A stretch of 64,000 bases of DNA. It comes from Boseongicola sp. Its GTDB lineage: Bacteria; Pseudomonadota; Alphaproteobacteria; Rhodobacterales; Rhodobacteraceae. Shown here in pieces: positions 18,752 to 28,811 of this stretch. The notes below the pieces were generated by a model. The model was not told the DNA's origin and made no database searches. It saw nothing but the letters and a program-made list of their open reading frames with translations. The translations under genes were made by a program, and so were the position numbers. Location: contig CP046179.1 of assembly GCA_014075275.1 (NCBI GenBank), forward strand, positions 2,985,932 to 3,049,931, in the 5' to 3' direction. Numbering within the stretch: position 1 is the stretch's first letter; each line of letters opens with the position of its first letter.

Positions 18752-20154
18752 GATGAAGCCCCTGTTCCGTTAAAGACAGTGTTCTTGAAGGCACGTTCGC
18801 CGCTTACGATGTCGTCCACCCAAAGACGAATAGCGGATTCGTTGATACGGGACGCCTCGCTGTCGCTTGGTGCGGTGACATAAACACGAAGCCTGAGCGT
18901 TTCATTTGCGGGCACTTCAATCGCGTTAATGTCATGGCCTTCGAGGTTTAAGACCAAGGCACCATGCGTCCTGATGTGAACTCCAAACAAACGCGCAGTA
19001 CCGTGCTTGTTGCGTAAGCGCAGTTCGTAGGTATTGCGAACTGAACCGTCTGCCATTGTGACGTAAGTTGGGTTTCGTACTGGCGCGACAGTCATTTCGA
19101 TATCGGGCCGGATGAACAATGCATAAAGCATTGCTAGTCCTATGATTGACCAGATTGCCGTATACAGAATGATGCGCGGCCGAAGAACGTGTTGCCAGTT
19201 AGGGCGAGGTTTTTCGCCCGCTTGCTCTTTGGGCGCATCAGACAGTGCCAGATAGTCAATCAATCCACGCTCGCGACCGACTTTTTCCATGATTTCGTCG
19301 CAGGCATCGATACAGAGAGCGCAGGTGATGCACTCCATCTGCTGGCCTTCTCGTATGTCGATGCCCTTGGGGCAGACCGCAACACAAGCGTTGCAGTCGA
19401 TGCAATCTCCGGCGGTGGAATCTCGCTTCTTGCCACGGGGTTCGCCGCGCCAATCACGATAACCGACGGTCAACGTGTCGTTGTCCATCATAGCGCCCTG
19501 TATGCGGGGCCAAGGGCACATGTAGATGCACACTTGCTCACGCATGAATCCGCCAAAGATGAACGTGGTCGCAGTTAGTATTGCGACTGTAGCCCAAGCC
19601 ACCGATGGTGCGTTAAGGCTGAAAAACTGCATTGCTAAAGTTGGGGCATCCGCAAAGTAGAACACCCAGGCACCACCGGTCGCGAGGCCAATAAGTGCCC
19701 AAACAATCCATTTGGTAATCCGCAATCTGACCTTGCGAAAAGACCAATTTGCACGATGTAATCTGATCCGTGCGTTCCGATCTCCTTCGATCCATCTTTC
19801 GACCAGTATGAAGAGGTCAGTCCAGACTGTTTGAGGGCAGGTATAGCCGCACCAAACTCGGCCCAGTGCTGACGTGAACAGGAACAATCCGAGTCCGGCC
19901 ATGATCAACATGCCCGCGACGAAGTAGAACTCATGCGGCCAGATCTCGATCCAAAAGAAATAGAAACGCCGGTTGGCCAGATCGACCAACACGGCTTGGT
20001 CCGGCAGGTTTGGCCCCCGGTCCCAGCGTATCCAAGGGGTCAGGTAATAGATCCCAAGGGTCACAGCCATGATCGCCCATTTCAGGTTTCTGAACTTCCC
20101 GTAAACGCGTTTCGGGAATATGGGTTCGCGTGCGGCGTAAAGGCTTTCGGTCAC
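18748..20154 (-). CDS. ccoG: cbb3 oxidase accessory protein CcoG (4Fe-4S, copper reductase type)
   Basis: Inner-membrane iron-sulfur protein; CcoG homologues reduce Cu(II) for oxidase biogenesis. Two ferredoxin-type cysteine clusters are visible, CIDCNACVAVCPKG (about residue 250) and CITCALCIDACD (about 270), plus an upstream CGYTCPQTVW motif. Hydrophobic segments flank these, and an Ig-like periplasmic domain forms the C-terminus. The 468-residue length is normal. The start codon is GTG at 20154. An FNR-type box about 70 bases upstream suggests oxygen-regulated expression separate from ccoNOQP. Confidence 0.95.
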   Translation of the reverse strand: MTESLYAAREPIFPKRVYGKFRNLKWAIMAVTLGIYYLTPWIRWDRGPNLPDQAVLVDLANRRFYFFWIEIWPHEFYFVAGMLIMAGLGLFLFTSALGRVWCGYTCPQTVWTDLFILVERWIEGDRNARIRLHRANWSFRKVRLRITKWIVWALIGLATGGAWVFYFADAPTLAMQFFSLNAPSVAWATVAILTATTFIFGGFMREQVCIYMCPWPRIQGAMMDNDTLTVGYRDWRGEPRGKKRDSTAGDCIDCNACVAVCPKGIDIREGQQMECITCALCIDACDEIMEKVGRERGLIDYLALSDAPKEQAGEKPRPNWQHVLRPRIILYTAIWSIIGLAMLYALFIRPDIEMTVAPVRNPTYVTMADGSVRNTYELRLRNKHGTARLFGVHIRTHGALVLNLEGHDINAIEVPANETLRLRVYVTAPSDSEASRINESAIRLWVDDIVSGERAFKNTVFNGTGASS

Positions 20155-20199
20155 GTTGATTTAACTCGCTATTCCTGCGGAATTGGCAAACAAATAGGG

Positions 20200-20220
20200 A
20201 AGGACGGCAGAGCCGTCCTT
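20200..20220 (-). terminator. Intrinsic terminator between ccoP and ccoG
   Basis: A perfect nine-base stem (AAGGACGGC and GCCGTCCTT) with a three-base loop lies 30 bases after the ccoP stop. On the minus strand it is followed by a T-rich CCCTATTTGTTTG. It would end most ccoNOQP transcripts. Its arm overlaps the FNR box upstream of ccoG by two bases. Confidence 0.65.
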
Positions 20221-20232
20221 GACACAGATCAA
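20219..20232 (-). promoter_or_regulatory. FNR-type box upstream of ccoG
   Basis: On the minus strand it reads TTGAT-CTGT-GTCAA, one mismatch from the FNR consensus TTGAT-N4-ATCAA. It lies 65-78 bases before the ccoG start codon. FnrL activation of ccoGHIS under low oxygen is the natural reading, as known in Rhodobacter relatives; here it is inferred. Confidence 0.65.
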
Positions 20233-20249
20233 GTGCTTTCAGCGGTGGA

Positions 20250-21101
20250 CTATTCGCCACCTCCCAGAGCATGGACATATGCGGAAACAGCCCGCACATC
20301 TTCTTCGCTAAGTCGTTGACCCCATGCTGGCATAACCCCAAAGCGAGAATTGGTGATTGTCTCAACAAGACTTTCGCGGTCGCCGCCAAAAAGCCAAATT
20401 GCATCAGTCAGGCTGGGCGCACCTAACTCGCGGTCCCCAAGACCTGTGTCGCCGTGGCAGGACGCGCAATTGTCCGCGTAGAGTGCCGCCCCCTGACTTC
20501 CATTTTCAGGATCAGAAAGCGTTGGGACGAACTCCGCTAAGACGCCGATCTCTTCCGCTGTCAGGACATCGCCAAATGCGGGCATCTCGGACCACCTGGC
20601 ATCCCCATCGGTCTCGTTGCGGATGCCGTGCCGCACAGTAAAGGCAATCTCTTCCAGAGTGCCGCCCCACAGCCAATCATTGTCTAGCAAATTAGGGTAG
20701 CTGATAAAGCCCGCGGCGCCGGAGCCATGACATTGACTGCACTGGGCGCGGAATACCGAACTGCCACGGGCAACAGCATATCGATGTAAGTCCGATTGCG
20801 AATCAAAGTTTGCCAGATCGACCGCGAGCAACTCTGTGACCAGTTCTGCGTTGGCAGTTTCATGGGCCTCGATCTGAGCCACAACTTCGCCACGGGTTGA
20901 ATACCCCAGAAGTCCTGTAGTTGCGCCGGAAATCATGGGCCATGCGGGAAAAGCGATCGTATATCCAACCCCCCAAATAATGGTTGCATAGAATGTCCAG
21001 AGCCACCATCGTGGCATCGGAGTATTCAGTTCCTCGATACCGTCGAAGTCATGGCCCATTGTGGATCGACCGGTCAGTTCGTCTATGCGTTTCTCACCCA
21101 T
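20250..21101 (-). CDS. ccoP: cbb3 cytochrome oxidase subunit III (diheme cytochrome c) CcoP
   Basis: Membrane-anchored diheme cytochrome c that passes electrons to the cbb3 oxidase. Two heme-binding motifs are present, CSQCH (about residue 125) and CASCH (about 215). One transmembrane helix near residues 33-55 follows a cytoplasmic N-terminus with the family motif GIEELNTPMPRWWL. The 283-residue length is typical. The start overlaps ccoQ by 8 bases. A hairpin terminator follows the stop. Confidence 0.97.
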   Translation of the reverse strand: MGEKRIDELTGRSTMGHDFDGIEELNTPMPRWWLWTFYATIIWGVGYTIAFPAWPMISGATTGLLGYSTRGEVVAQIEAHETANAELVTELLAVDLANFDSQSDLHRYAVARGSSVFRAQCSQCHGSGAAGFISYPNLLDNDWLWGGTLEEIAFTVRHGIRNETDGDARWSEMPAFGDVLTAEEIGVLAEFVPTLSDPENGSQGAALYADNCASCHGDTGLGDRELGAPSLTDAIWLFGGDRESLVETITNSRFGVMPAWGQRLSEEDVRAVSAYVHALGGGE

Positions 21102-21318
21102 TTTTTGCGCCTTTCAGATTGTCAATTTCCTGGGCGCTTACGGCGCAGTCGTTGTCGCGAGGTGCAATTTCATCGCGCATTGGGATGGATGCGGCATCGT
21201 CCCTTGAGGACTTAAGAGATGGCCAGAACGCGAAAATCCAAGTGCCGACAAAAAAAGCAAACATGCCGATCAAGAACCAGCTATCGGCGAATTCGCGCAG
21301 TACGGAGTAAGTTTCCAT
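21094..21318 (-). CDS. ccoQ: cbb3 oxidase subunit CcoQ
   Basis: Small accessory subunit (74 residues) with one transmembrane helix (WFLIGMFAFFVGTWIFAFWP) and a short polar tail, the CcoQ/FixQ pattern. It stabilises the oxidase complex. It sits between ccoO (11-base gap) and ccoP (8-base overlap). The C-terminal tail is longer than in many homologues. Confidence 0.92.
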   Translation of the reverse strand: METYSVLREFADSWFLIGMFAFFVGTWIFAFWPSLKSSRDDAASIPMRDEIAPRDNDCAVSAQEIDNLKGAKNG

Positions 21319-21329
21319 TGTGGTTTTCC

Positions 21330-22055
21330 TTAGCGGCTTGCATCGGGAACAAAAGTGGAAAAGTCGACCAACGTTCCGAGCATTTGCATGTAGCCAATTA
21401 GCGCATCCATTTCGGTCAGTTCTTTCTGGCCATCAAAGTTCCCGATGGCAGCGCCTGGATAGCGTTCAAGCATGTCGTCCCAATCGCCATTGGGGTCAGC
21501 CTGGACACGGAAGTCAGAGCGCGCATTCTCGATCTGTTCGTCAGTGTATGGAACACCAACGATCCGATGGGTTCGCATCAAGGCACCAATTTCGTCGCCA
21601 TCAAGGCGGGCATCCATCAAAAAACCGTAACCGGGCATGATGCTTTCCGGTACAACCGACTGTGGATCAATCAAGTGATCAAGGTGCCACTCATCCGAAT
21701 ACCGTCCGCCAACGCGCGCCAGGTCTGGCCCGGTTCGTTTTGACCCCCATTGGAACGGGTGATCATACATCGACTCGGCTGCGAGTGAATAATGACCGTA
21801 GCGCTCGACTTCATCGCGCATGGGGCGGATCATTTGACTGTGGCAGGAGTAACAGCCTTCACGAATGTAGATGTCGCGACCCGCAAGTTCGAGCGGAGAA
21901 TAGGGACGCATCCCATCCACCTCTTCAATTGTGTTTTCCAGCCAGAAAAGGGGCGCGATTTCAACTATCCCGCCAATTGTCACCACCGACAGCGAGAATG
22001 CCAGCAGAAGCGTCGGACTGCGTTCGAGGATCGCATGTTTATCAATCAGTGCCAT
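21330..22055 (-). CDS. ccoO: cbb3 cytochrome oxidase subunit II (monoheme cytochrome c) CcoO
   Basis: Membrane-bound cytochrome c subunit. The heme motif CYSCH lies in [14 protein letters not shown] (about residue 69), with a distal methionine ligand probably in SIMPGYGFL. One N-terminal helix (about residues 15-35) anchors it. At 241 residues it is normal length. It follows ccoN after 12 bases and belongs to the ccoNOQP transcript. Confidence 0.97.
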   Translation of the reverse strand: MALIDKHAILERSPTLLLAFSLSVVTIGGIVEIAPLFWLENTIEEVDGMRPYSPLELAGRDIYIREGCYSCHSQMIRPMRDEVERYGHYSLAAESMYDHPFQWGSKRTGPDLARVGGRYSDEWHLDHLIDPQSVVPESIMPGYGFLMDARLDGDEIGALMRTHRIVGVPYTDEQIENARSDFRVQADPNGDWDDMLERYPGAAIGNFDGQKELTEMDALIGYMQMLGTLVDFSTFVPDASR

Positions 22056-22067
22056 GCTGTGTATTCC

Positions 22068-23675
22068 TTACTCGGCTGGGACGGTGACTTGGGAAACGGG
22101 CTGTTTGACCGGCACATAACCCGCAATCGTGCGCCACATGTTCCAGCACATGACAATCGCACCGGCGAGGTAGAGTAACCCGCCCAGACCGCGCACGACA
22201 TACATTGGGAATTTGGCGCTGACGGTGTCTGCGAAGCTGTTCACGAGGAAGCCCTGGTCATCAACTTCGCGCCACATCAGGCCTTCCATGATGCCGCTGA
22301 CCCACATGGATGACGCATAGAGGACGATGCCAATCATCGCGAACCAGAAGTGCCAGTTCATTGCCGCCGTCGAGTACATCGATCCCCGATTCCAAAGGCG
22401 CGGCGTCAAGAAATAGACCATCGCGAAAATGATCATTCCGTTCCAGCCAAGTGCGCCTGAATGCACGTGGCCGACAGTCCAGTCCGTGTAGTGGCTTAGA
22501 CTGTTGACCGCGCGGATCGACATCATTGGACCTTCAAATGTGGACATACCGTAGAAGGCGAGGCTGGCCACCAGAAAACGAATGATGGGGTCGGTGCGAA
22601 TTTTGTCCCATGCGCCATTCAGCGTCATGAGACCATTCATCATGCCCGCCCAACTGGGCATCCAGAGCACAACAGAGAAGACCATACCAAGAGTAGATGC
22701 CCAGTCAGGGAGTGCGGTGTAGTGCAGGTGGTGTGGGCCTGCCCAGATATACAGAAAGATCAACGCCCAGAAGTGAACGATCGACAGCTTGTAGCTGTAG
22801 ACCGGACGGTTCGCTTGCTTGGGCACGTAGTAGTACATCATGCCCAAGAAACCAGCAGTCAGGAAGAAGCCGACGGCATTGTGGCCATACCACCATTGCG
22901 TCATGGCGTCCTGTACACCACCGAACAACTGGACGGATTTGCTTCCCCAGATACTGACAGGAACTGCCAGATTGTTGACCACGTGCAGCATGGCGACAGT
23001 GATAATGAAGGCCAGGAAGAACCAGTTGGCGACGTAGATGTGCCGCTCGCGGCGGCGCATGATCGTGCCGAGAAAGACTATGAGATAGCAAACCCAAACT
23101 ATCGTTAACCACAGATCTACATACCATTCTGGTTCGGCGTATTCTTTCGATTGGGTGGCACCCAACAGATAGCCCGTCGCGGCAAGCACGATGAAAAGTT
23201 GGTAGCCCCAAAAAACAAACCACACGAGATTTCCGCCAAAGAGACGTGTGCGGCTGGTGCGCTGGACGATATATATTGACGAAGCGATCAATGCATTGCC
23301 GCCAAAGGCGAAAATCACCGCCGAAGTGTGCAAGGGGCGTAGGCGTCCGAAGTTTGTAAACGGCTGACCCCACTCGAAGTTCAGCGCTGGAAAGGCAAGC
23401 TGAAACGCAATGATCACTCCTACGGTGAGCCCGGCAATGCCCCAAAAGGCAGTCGCTAAGACACCTGCACGAACAACGTCATCTTTATACTCATGCATAG
23501 CTGGAACGGGCCTGGATGCATCAACCCGCCGAAGTTCCCAGATGAAGAGGCCGGCCGCCACGATCATAACGATGAGGCCGTGAATGCGAAACGCCAGATC
23601 ATTCCCCTGATCGGCCGCATAGGCCGCGACCAATGCGACAAGCCCCAGGAGGACCAGTTTGAAAACGCTCGCCAT
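22068..23675 (-). CDS. ccoN: cbb3 cytochrome oxidase catalytic subunit I CcoN
   Basis: Heme-copper oxidase catalytic subunit of the high-affinity terminal oxidase used at low oxygen. About 12-14 helices are visible over 535 residues. Histidine-bearing segments fit heme b and CuB ligation: [31 protein letters not shown] and [22 protein letters not shown] at 23675, preceded by AAAGGG on the minus strand. An FNR-type box lies about 100 bases upstream. Its copper centre would normally depend on CcoI, which is broken here. Confidence 0.98.
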   Translation of the reverse strand: MASVFKLVLLGLVALVAAYAADQGNDLAFRIHGLIVMIVAAGLFIWELRRVDASRPVPAMHEYKDDVVRAGVLATAFWGIAGLTVGVIIAFQLAFPALNFEWGQPFTNFGRLRPLHTSAVIFAFGGNALIASSIYIVQRTSRTRLFGGNLVWFVFWGYQLFIVLAATGYLLGATQSKEYAEPEWYVDLWLTIVWVCYLIVFLGTIMRRRERHIYVANWFFLAFIITVAMLHVVNNLAVPVSIWGSKSVQLFGGVQDAMTQWWYGHNAVGFFLTAGFLGMMYYYVPKQANRPVYSYKLSIVHFWALIFLYIWAGPHHLHYTALPDWASTLGMVFSVVLWMPSWAGMMNGLMTLNGAWDKIRTDPIIRFLVASLAFYGMSTFEGPMMSIRAVNSLSHYTDWTVGHVHSGALGWNGMIIFAMVYFLTPRLWNRGSMYSTAAMNWHFWFAMIGIVLYASSMWVSGIMEGLMWREVDDQGFLVNSFADTVSAKFPMYVVRGLGGLLYLAGAIVMCWNMWRTIAGYVPVKQPVSQVTVPAE

Positions 23676-23769
23676 AAGACAGCCCTTTTATTGTTTCCTG
23701 ACAATCAGGAATCAAATCAAGGGACCCCCGAACTCAGGGACTTCATAGTCAGGGCTGGACCGAGACTCT

Positions 23770-23783
23770 TTGATCTAGGTCAA
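23770..23783 (-). promoter_or_regulatory. FNR-type box upstream of ccoN
   Basis: TTGAT-CTAG-GTCAA on the plus strand (TTGAC-CTAG-ATCAA on the minus strand), one mismatch from the palindromic FNR consensus. It lies 95-108 bases before the ccoN ATG, between ccoN and fnrL. Oxygen-responsive activation of ccoNOQP by the adjacent FnrL is the likely role. Confidence 0.68.
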
Positions 23784-23794
23784 ATAGGTGAAAG

Positions 23795-24523
23795 CTAAAA
23801 AAGGACACCGCCATCGGCGTCGTCACCTGTCGCTTGGTGCAGAGCTTCGAGATCAGTAATCTTAAAGCTGCGGCGGTCGGAAAACTCGATTACGCCTTCT
23901 TTCTTCAGGGAAGAAAACTGGCGGCTTACGGTTTCCAAAGTCAACCCCAGAAAGTTTGCGATCTCTTCTCGGCTGAGAGGCAACGAGTGCTGTTTCACCT
24001 GATGTAGCGGGATGGTGTCGCGCCGAATAATCATCTCGACAAACGTGGCTATTTTCTCTCGCGCAGTCTTGCGTCCGAGAAGAACCATCCACTCGCGCGC
24101 GGCATTAAGTTCATCCAATGCCATTTCCATTACCCGCTGAGAAATATGTGGAATTTCATCCACGACATTCTCGAATGGTTTGCGCTTGAACCGACAGAGA
24201 GTCACTTCTGTTACAGCGGTTACGTCAAAATCGATGACCCGGCGACCCGGACGCCCAATAAAGTCAGAAGGAAGCAAAAGACCAACAACCTGTTTTCGAC
24301 CATCTTCCAGAGTGCGTGATAAGGATGCGATGCCAGTCACAATTGACGAGAAGTGACTCAACTCGTCGCCGCGCCACAAGATCGGCTGGCCAGCTTCGAA
24401 ACTCGTGTAGGACTTCATTGCCTCTAGCAATGCCAGTTCATCGTCATCGCAACGAGCGCAAACGGCCCTATGCCGGATCGGGCATGAGCCGCACTTTTCT
24501 CGTTCGTTAAAGACAAAACTCAT
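23795..24523 (-). CDS. fnrL: Crp/Fnr family oxygen-sensing regulator FnrL
   Basis: Oxygen-sensing transcription factor carrying an oxygen-labile 4Fe-4S cluster. N-terminal cysteines at 11, 14, 22 and 25 (CGSC...CARC) and one in EVTLCRF can supply ligands. The cAMP-binding-like fold is followed by a dimer helix and a helix-turn-helix (LSREEIANFLGLTLETVSRQ) whose ETVSR recognition helix is the FNR type. At 242 residues it is standard. An FNR box only 6 bases before the start codon suggests autoregulation and leaves little room for a Shine-Dalgarno site. Confidence 0.95.
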   Translation of the reverse strand: MSFVFNEREKCGSCPIRHRAVCARCDDDELALLEAMKSYTSFEAGQPILWRGDELSHFSSIVTGIASLSRTLEDGRKQVVGLLLPSDFIGRPGRRVIDFDVTAVTEVTLCRFKRKPFENVVDEIPHISQRVMEMALDELNAAREWMVLLGRKTAREKIATFVEMIIRRDTIPLHQVKQHSLPLSREEIANFLGLTLETVSRQFSSLKKEGVIEFSDRRSFKITDLEALHQATGDDADGGVLF

Positions 24524-24528
24524 CGAAG

Positions 24529-24542
24529 TTGATCTGCATCAA
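24529..24542. promoter_or_regulatory. Consensus FNR box between fnrL and hemN
   Basis: TTGAT-CTGC-ATCAA matches the FNR consensus exactly in both half sites. It lies in the 53-base divergent gap: 6 bases from the fnrL start and with its centre about 41 bases before the hemN ATG. It should let FnrL activate hemN and probably repress or tune fnrL itself. Confidence 0.8.
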
Positions 24543-24576
24543 ATAGTCAAAGGATTGCCTTTGGTATCAAGTCGGA

Positions 24577-25932
24577 ATGGAACATGTAAACATCCTACGG
24601 GATTATGGACTATTTGACGCGCGAGTCCCCCGTTACACGAGTTATCCCCCGGCAAACCGTTTCCTTTCCACTGTTGGTGCGGAAAACCAGCAGAATTGGT
24701 TGAAAAGTTTACCTGTTGATGAGCCGGTTTCGATTTATGTTCACATTCCGTTTTGCCGCCGACTGTGTTGGTTTTGCGCGTGCCGAACCCAGGGAACCAA
24801 GACGCTTTCACCCGTCGAAAGCTATGTTGATGACTTAATCAAAGAAGTTGAAACGGTTGGATCTAAAGTGCCAGCGGGCTTGCGTATGAGCCGCTTGCAT
24901 CTTGGTGGCGGAACACCGACGCTCCTGAGCGCCGCGATGATGGATCGTATGCTCAGGAGCATCTTTGAAGTGTTCTCACCTTCGGGGATGTTTGAGTTCT
25001 CCGTCGAGATTGACCCGACTGAAGCTTCGCCGGAAGTATTGGATGTATTGTCCCAATGGGGCATGAAGCGGGCTAGTATTGGTGTTCAAGACTTCAATCC
25101 AAGAGTTCAGGAAGCCATTGGGCGAGTCCAAAGCTTCGAGGATACCTCCGATGTGGTCAACAAGCTGCGGGCGAATGGCGTCGCTAGTTTGAACGTCGAT
25201 CTACTGTATGGGTTGCCGCACCAGGAAGTTGAAACTCTGGTAGATACACTTGACCGTGTGGTGTCTTTGCGGCCGGACCGAATAGCATTGTATGGCTACG
25301 CACATGTTCCGCATTTCTCTAAAAGACAGGTGATGATCCCAAGTGAGGACTTACCAAGTGCCGAGCGGCGCTTCGTCAATTCTGAAATTGCCAAACAACG
25401 GCTTTTGGCTATCGGCTATAAGGCATTGGGTATTGATCACTTTGCGCTGGCAGACGATAGCCTTGCCATCGCCAATAGGCAGGGAAAAATGCGCCGCAAC
25501 TTTCAGGGGTATACAGACGATCCCTGCCAAACCTTGTTGGGCATTGGGGCTTCGGCAATTTCAAAGTTTAAACAGGGATATTTGCAGAACTCGGTAGCGA
25601 CCGCCACATACCGAAGCCGCGTTCGTGAAACCGGCCTTGCAGCGCAAAAGGGCCATGTCATGGATGGTGACGATCTTTTTATCAAAGATTTGATCGATTC
25701 CATCATGTGTGCCGGATGTATCGAGACTGCCAAGATCTTGCAGCAGCACCCTGACCGAACCGATCAATTAAGCGCACATCTGAAGGCACTCCGATCAAGT
25801 TTTCCAAAAGCGGTGAACTTTGATGGTACCAACCTTTCATTGAGGACAAATATGATCGCGCTTACCCGCATTATTGCGGCTCATCTGGATAAGGAAATTA
25901 CCGAACATCACGTTCATAGCATTGCTATTTAG
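24577..25932 (+). CDS. hemN: Oxygen-independent coproporphyrinogen III oxidase
   Basis: Radical SAM enzyme converting coproporphyrinogen III to protoporphyrinogen IX without oxygen, for heme supply under low oxygen. The N-terminus VPRYTSYPPANRF and the cluster motif CRRLCWFCAC (CX3CX2CXC) are those of true HemN rather than HemW. The LHLGGGTPTLLS motif follows. The 451-residue length is normal. Its start lies close to a perfect FNR box, so it is probably FnrL-activated together with the cbb3 oxidase genes. Confidence 0.96.
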   Translation: MEHVNILRDYGLFDARVPRYTSYPPANRFLSTVGAENQQNWLKSLPVDEPVSIYVHIPFCRRLCWFCACRTQGTKTLSPVESYVDDLIKEVETVGSKVPAGLRMSRLHLGGGTPTLLSAAMMDRMLRSIFEVFSPSGMFEFSVEIDPTEASPEVLDVLSQWGMKRASIGVQDFNPRVQEAIGRVQSFEDTSDVVNKLRANGVASLNVDLLYGLPHQEVETLVDTLDRVVSLRPDRIALYGYAHVPHFSKRQVMIPSEDLPSAERRFVNSEIAKQRLLAIGYKALGIDHFALADDSLAIANRQGKMRRNFQGYTDDPCQTLLGIGASAISKFKQGYLQNSVATATYRSRVRETGLAAQKGHVMDGDDLFIKDLIDSIMCAGCIETAKILQQHPDRTDQLSAHLKALRSSFPKAVNFDGTNLSLRTNMIALTRIIAAHLDKEITEHHVHSIAI

Positions 25933-26204
25933 GGCTTTGTCCATTGAGCGATGGCAGCGACGTTAATAGAGGCCGTTATTTCAAAAAAGACCAAACAGAT
26001 ATTCACGCATGTTCCCTTTAAAAGATTGCGCCGGAATTGATGCGCACTGTTGCGATGGCAAAGCGCTACCAGACGTCTGAAGTGGCACGCTGTACTGAGC
26101 TCATTATCTAGTTACAGTTTTCCGCATGTGTTCCGAATTCAGACGAAATTAATTTGTGATCGCTAGCGTTGGGATCGCTGCTTTCAAACGGAACCAAAAT
26201 TGCA

Positions 26205-28811
26205 ATGACATCCCACGCTGATACCGGAAAGTATTCGCGACGAGTATCGTTAGCTAACATCAACACCAAGACAAAAGTGTTGCTTAGCGTTGCTGTCCCG
26301 ATCGTGCTGACAATCGTAATTGGCGCAACCGCGCTGGTGAATTTGGCGCGTCTGGAAAGAACCCAAGGTTGGGTGGATCACGCGCAAAACGTGCTTTCTG
26401 AAGCCGCCCAGATTGTTGCATCTGCCGTCGATATGGAAACGGGAATGCGCGGGTACCTTTTAGCTGGGCAGGACCAATTTCTTGAACCCTACAACGGCGG
26501 CAGCACAGCTGCGTTTTCTGGGTTGGTGAGGATGCGCGATACCGTAAGCGACAACCCACCCCAGGTGGAGCGATTAAAAGAAGCGGAAGAGATCCTTCGC
26601 GCGTGGCAGGCCAGAGTTGCTGAACCTCAGATCGAATTGCGTTGTGCCATCGGTGATGCAGCTTCGATGAATGACATGGCAGACCGGGTACGTGCGGCCA
26701 GAGGTAAAGTTTACTTTGATGAATTCCGTGGACTGATTGCAAGCTTCATTGAAGCTGAAGAAAAGTTACTGGCGGTTCGAAGAGCCGAATTCGAGACTGT
26801 ACTGGCGCAGGGCAACGCCAGTATCGTTGAGATACGTGATGCTCTGAATTGGGTGGATCATACCAACCGGGCCATTGCGACGGCTAAGGATATTCTTGCT
26901 TCTGCAGTCGATATGGAGACTGGTATGCGGGGTTTTCTGGTTGCCGGAGACGAAGTGTTTCTTGAACCGTACATGACCGGAGAAGTGGTATTTCATCGAC
27001 TTATATCAGAATTGAGCCAAACTGTTAGCGACAACCCAGCGCAAGTCGCCGTGCTTTTGGAGGCGGAGGCGGTGATAGATAATTGGTTGGCGCGTGCTGT
27101 TTCGCCCATGCTTGACCTACGTCGTCAAATTGGCGATGCGGAAACGATGGATGACATGGCAGATTTGGTTGGAGAGGCCCGCGGCAAGCAGTATTTTGAC
27201 CGGTTCCGCGAATTAATGGCAGAGTTTTCGGCAGAAGAAGAAGCTCTGATGGTGTCGCGGCGTGCTGACAATGACCAGACGCGAGCCATGACGAGAGCTA
27301 CGATAGCAGTGACATTGTCTGCCGCTCTAATCGTAGGAGTGGCGTTCGCCTGGCTTGTGGGCTCGAGTATAGGAAACGCAATTCAAGCGTTGACGGGGAT
27401 CATGCGACGCCTTGCTGATGGTGAAAACAATCTCGAAGTTTCGGGGCAAAATCGCGGCGACGAACTGGGCTCTATGGCGCGGGCGACAGAAGTATTCAAA
27501 CAGAATGCCATTAAGATTGAAGTATTGAACGAAGAGCGCAGAGTCGCCAGCGAGCGCGAAATCGAATTGGCGGCCGAAAATGAACGTGACGCACAGGAAA
27601 AGGTAAAACTCGCGGAAGAAAAAGTAAGAGCAGATGCAGAAGCTGCCGCAGCAGATCGCGAGGAAATGATGCGCCACCTCGGCAACTCATTTGGCAATGT
27701 GGTGGATGCCGCGATTGATGGCGAGTTCTCAGCGCGCGTCGAGGCGAATTTCGCGGACAAGGTGCTGAACGAGCTTGCCGAGAACATCAACAGGCTGTTG
27801 GGGGTCGTCGACAATGGATTGCTGAAAACTGGCGAGGCACTGGAGCGCGTTGCAGGTGGAGATCTGACCAAACCAATGAATGGTTCCTACCGGGGCGCAT
27901 TCGGGCGTTTGCAGGGCAATGTCAACGAAATGATGGAGGCCCTCAAAACCCTCATTGGCGATATCTCTACAAGCGGTGCCACGCTGGCCACCTCCTCGGC
28001 GGAAATGCGTGATACGGCGACCCATCTGTCACGACAAGCAGAACAAAATGCAGCTGCTTTGGAGGAAACATTAGCTGCGCTGGAAGAGCTTACGGCAAGC
28101 ATCAAACAAGTTAGCGGAAATGTTGAAGACGCAAGCGGAAATGCCCGAGTCGCGCGCGAAACTGCGCAGTCAAGCGAACAGGTTGCTTCTGACGCGGCAG
28201 TATCCATGGACCGCATTTCTGAAGCGTCGAAAGAAATTGCCAGAGTGGTCGGTGTCATCAATGAGATCGCATTTCAGATCAATCTGCTGGCCTTGAACGC
28301 CGGCGTTGAAGCGGCAAGAGCCGGCGACGCAGGACGCGGATTTTCGGTTGTGGCTTCGGAAGTGCGGCAACTTGCGCAAAGGGCTGGAGAGGCGGCCAAG
28401 GAGATCGACAATGTCATTACACGAAGTGACGAGGCCGTTGCAGAGGGCGTGACCAAGGTCACCAACGCGCGCGCGTCACTGGAAACAATCGCTGAAAGCG
28501 TCATAAAGATTTCCTCTGGTGTCGATGAAATATCCGCAGCAATAAAGGAGCAGGTGAGCGGGATCAGCGAGATAACTACGTCGGTTGGTCAGATTGACCA
28601 AAACACTCAGAAACAAGCGGCTTCTTTCGAAGAAGTGACGGCGGCGAGCAACCTGTTGACGGGTGAAGCTGATAGCCTGAAACAATCCACGGGGCGCTTT
28701 AAGACTTGGGATGGCCAAAAGGTCGTCGAGATGAAGAGGCCTTCTGAGGGAGTGCCAGAAGAGTCGACTAAAGCCAAAGCTGTTGTAGGGGGTGGATGGG
28801 AAGAATTTTGA
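26205..28811 (+). CDS. Methyl-accepting chemotaxis protein with two tandem CHASE3-type sensor domains
   Basis: Transmembrane chemoreceptor of about 868 residues. Helix one ([20 protein letters not shown]) and helix two ([20 protein letters not shown]) bound a periplasmic part made of two related repeats. Each carries [11 protein letters not shown] then an FLEPY segment, the CHASE3 pattern. HAMP-type segments, a charged coiled coil and the methylation/signalling domain with the tip [16 protein letters not shown] follow. The C-terminus ends GGGWEEF, a pentapeptide tether of the kind that binds CheR/CheB. ATG at 26205; an in-frame TTG at 26169 would add 12 residues. It is a stand-alone gene; the ligand is unknown. 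Confidence 0.93.
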   Translation: MTSHADTGKYSRRVSLANINTKTKVLLSVAVPIVLTIVIGATALVNLARLERTQGWVDHAQNVLSEAAQIVASAVDMETGMRGYLLAGQDQFLEPYNGGSTAAFSGLVRMRDTVSDNPPQVERLKEAEEILRAWQARVAEPQIELRCAIGDAASMNDMADRVRAARGKVYFDEFRGLIASFIEAEEKLLAVRRAEFETVLAQGNASIVEIRDALNWVDHTNRAIATAKDILASAVDMETGMRGFLVAGDEVFLEPYMTGEVVFHRLISELSQTVSDNPAQVAVLLEAEAVIDNWLARAVSPMLDLRRQIGDAETMDDMADLVGEARGKQYFDRFRELMAEFSAEEEALMVSRRADNDQTRAMTRATIAVTLSAALIVGVAFAWLVGSSIGNAIQALTGIMRRLADGENNLEVSGQNRGDELGSMARATEVFKQNAIKIEVLNEERRVASEREIELAAENERDAQEKVKLAEEKVRADAEAAAADREEMMRHLGNSFGNVVDAAIDGEFSARVEANFADKVLNELAENINRLLGVVDNGLLKTGEALERVAGGDLTKPMNGSYRGAFGRLQGNVNEMMEALKTLIGDISTSGATLATSSAEMRDTATHLSRQAEQNAAALEETLAALEELTASIKQVSGNVEDASGNARVARETAQSSEQVASDAAVSMDRISEASKEIARVVGVINEIAFQINLLALNAGVEAARAGDAGRGFSVVASEVRQLAQRAGEAAKEIDNVITRSDEAVAEGVTKVTNARASLETIAESVIKISSGVDEISAAIKEQVSGISEITTSVGQIDQNTQKQAASFEEVTAASNLLTGEADSLKQSTGRFKTWDGQKVVEMKRPSEGVPEESTKAKAVVGGGWEEF

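Noticed and set aside
22705-23445. 246-codon frame overlapping ccoN on the same strand
   Set aside because: Out-of-frame reading of ccoN with Arg/His/Ser-rich composition; ccoN itself is complete.
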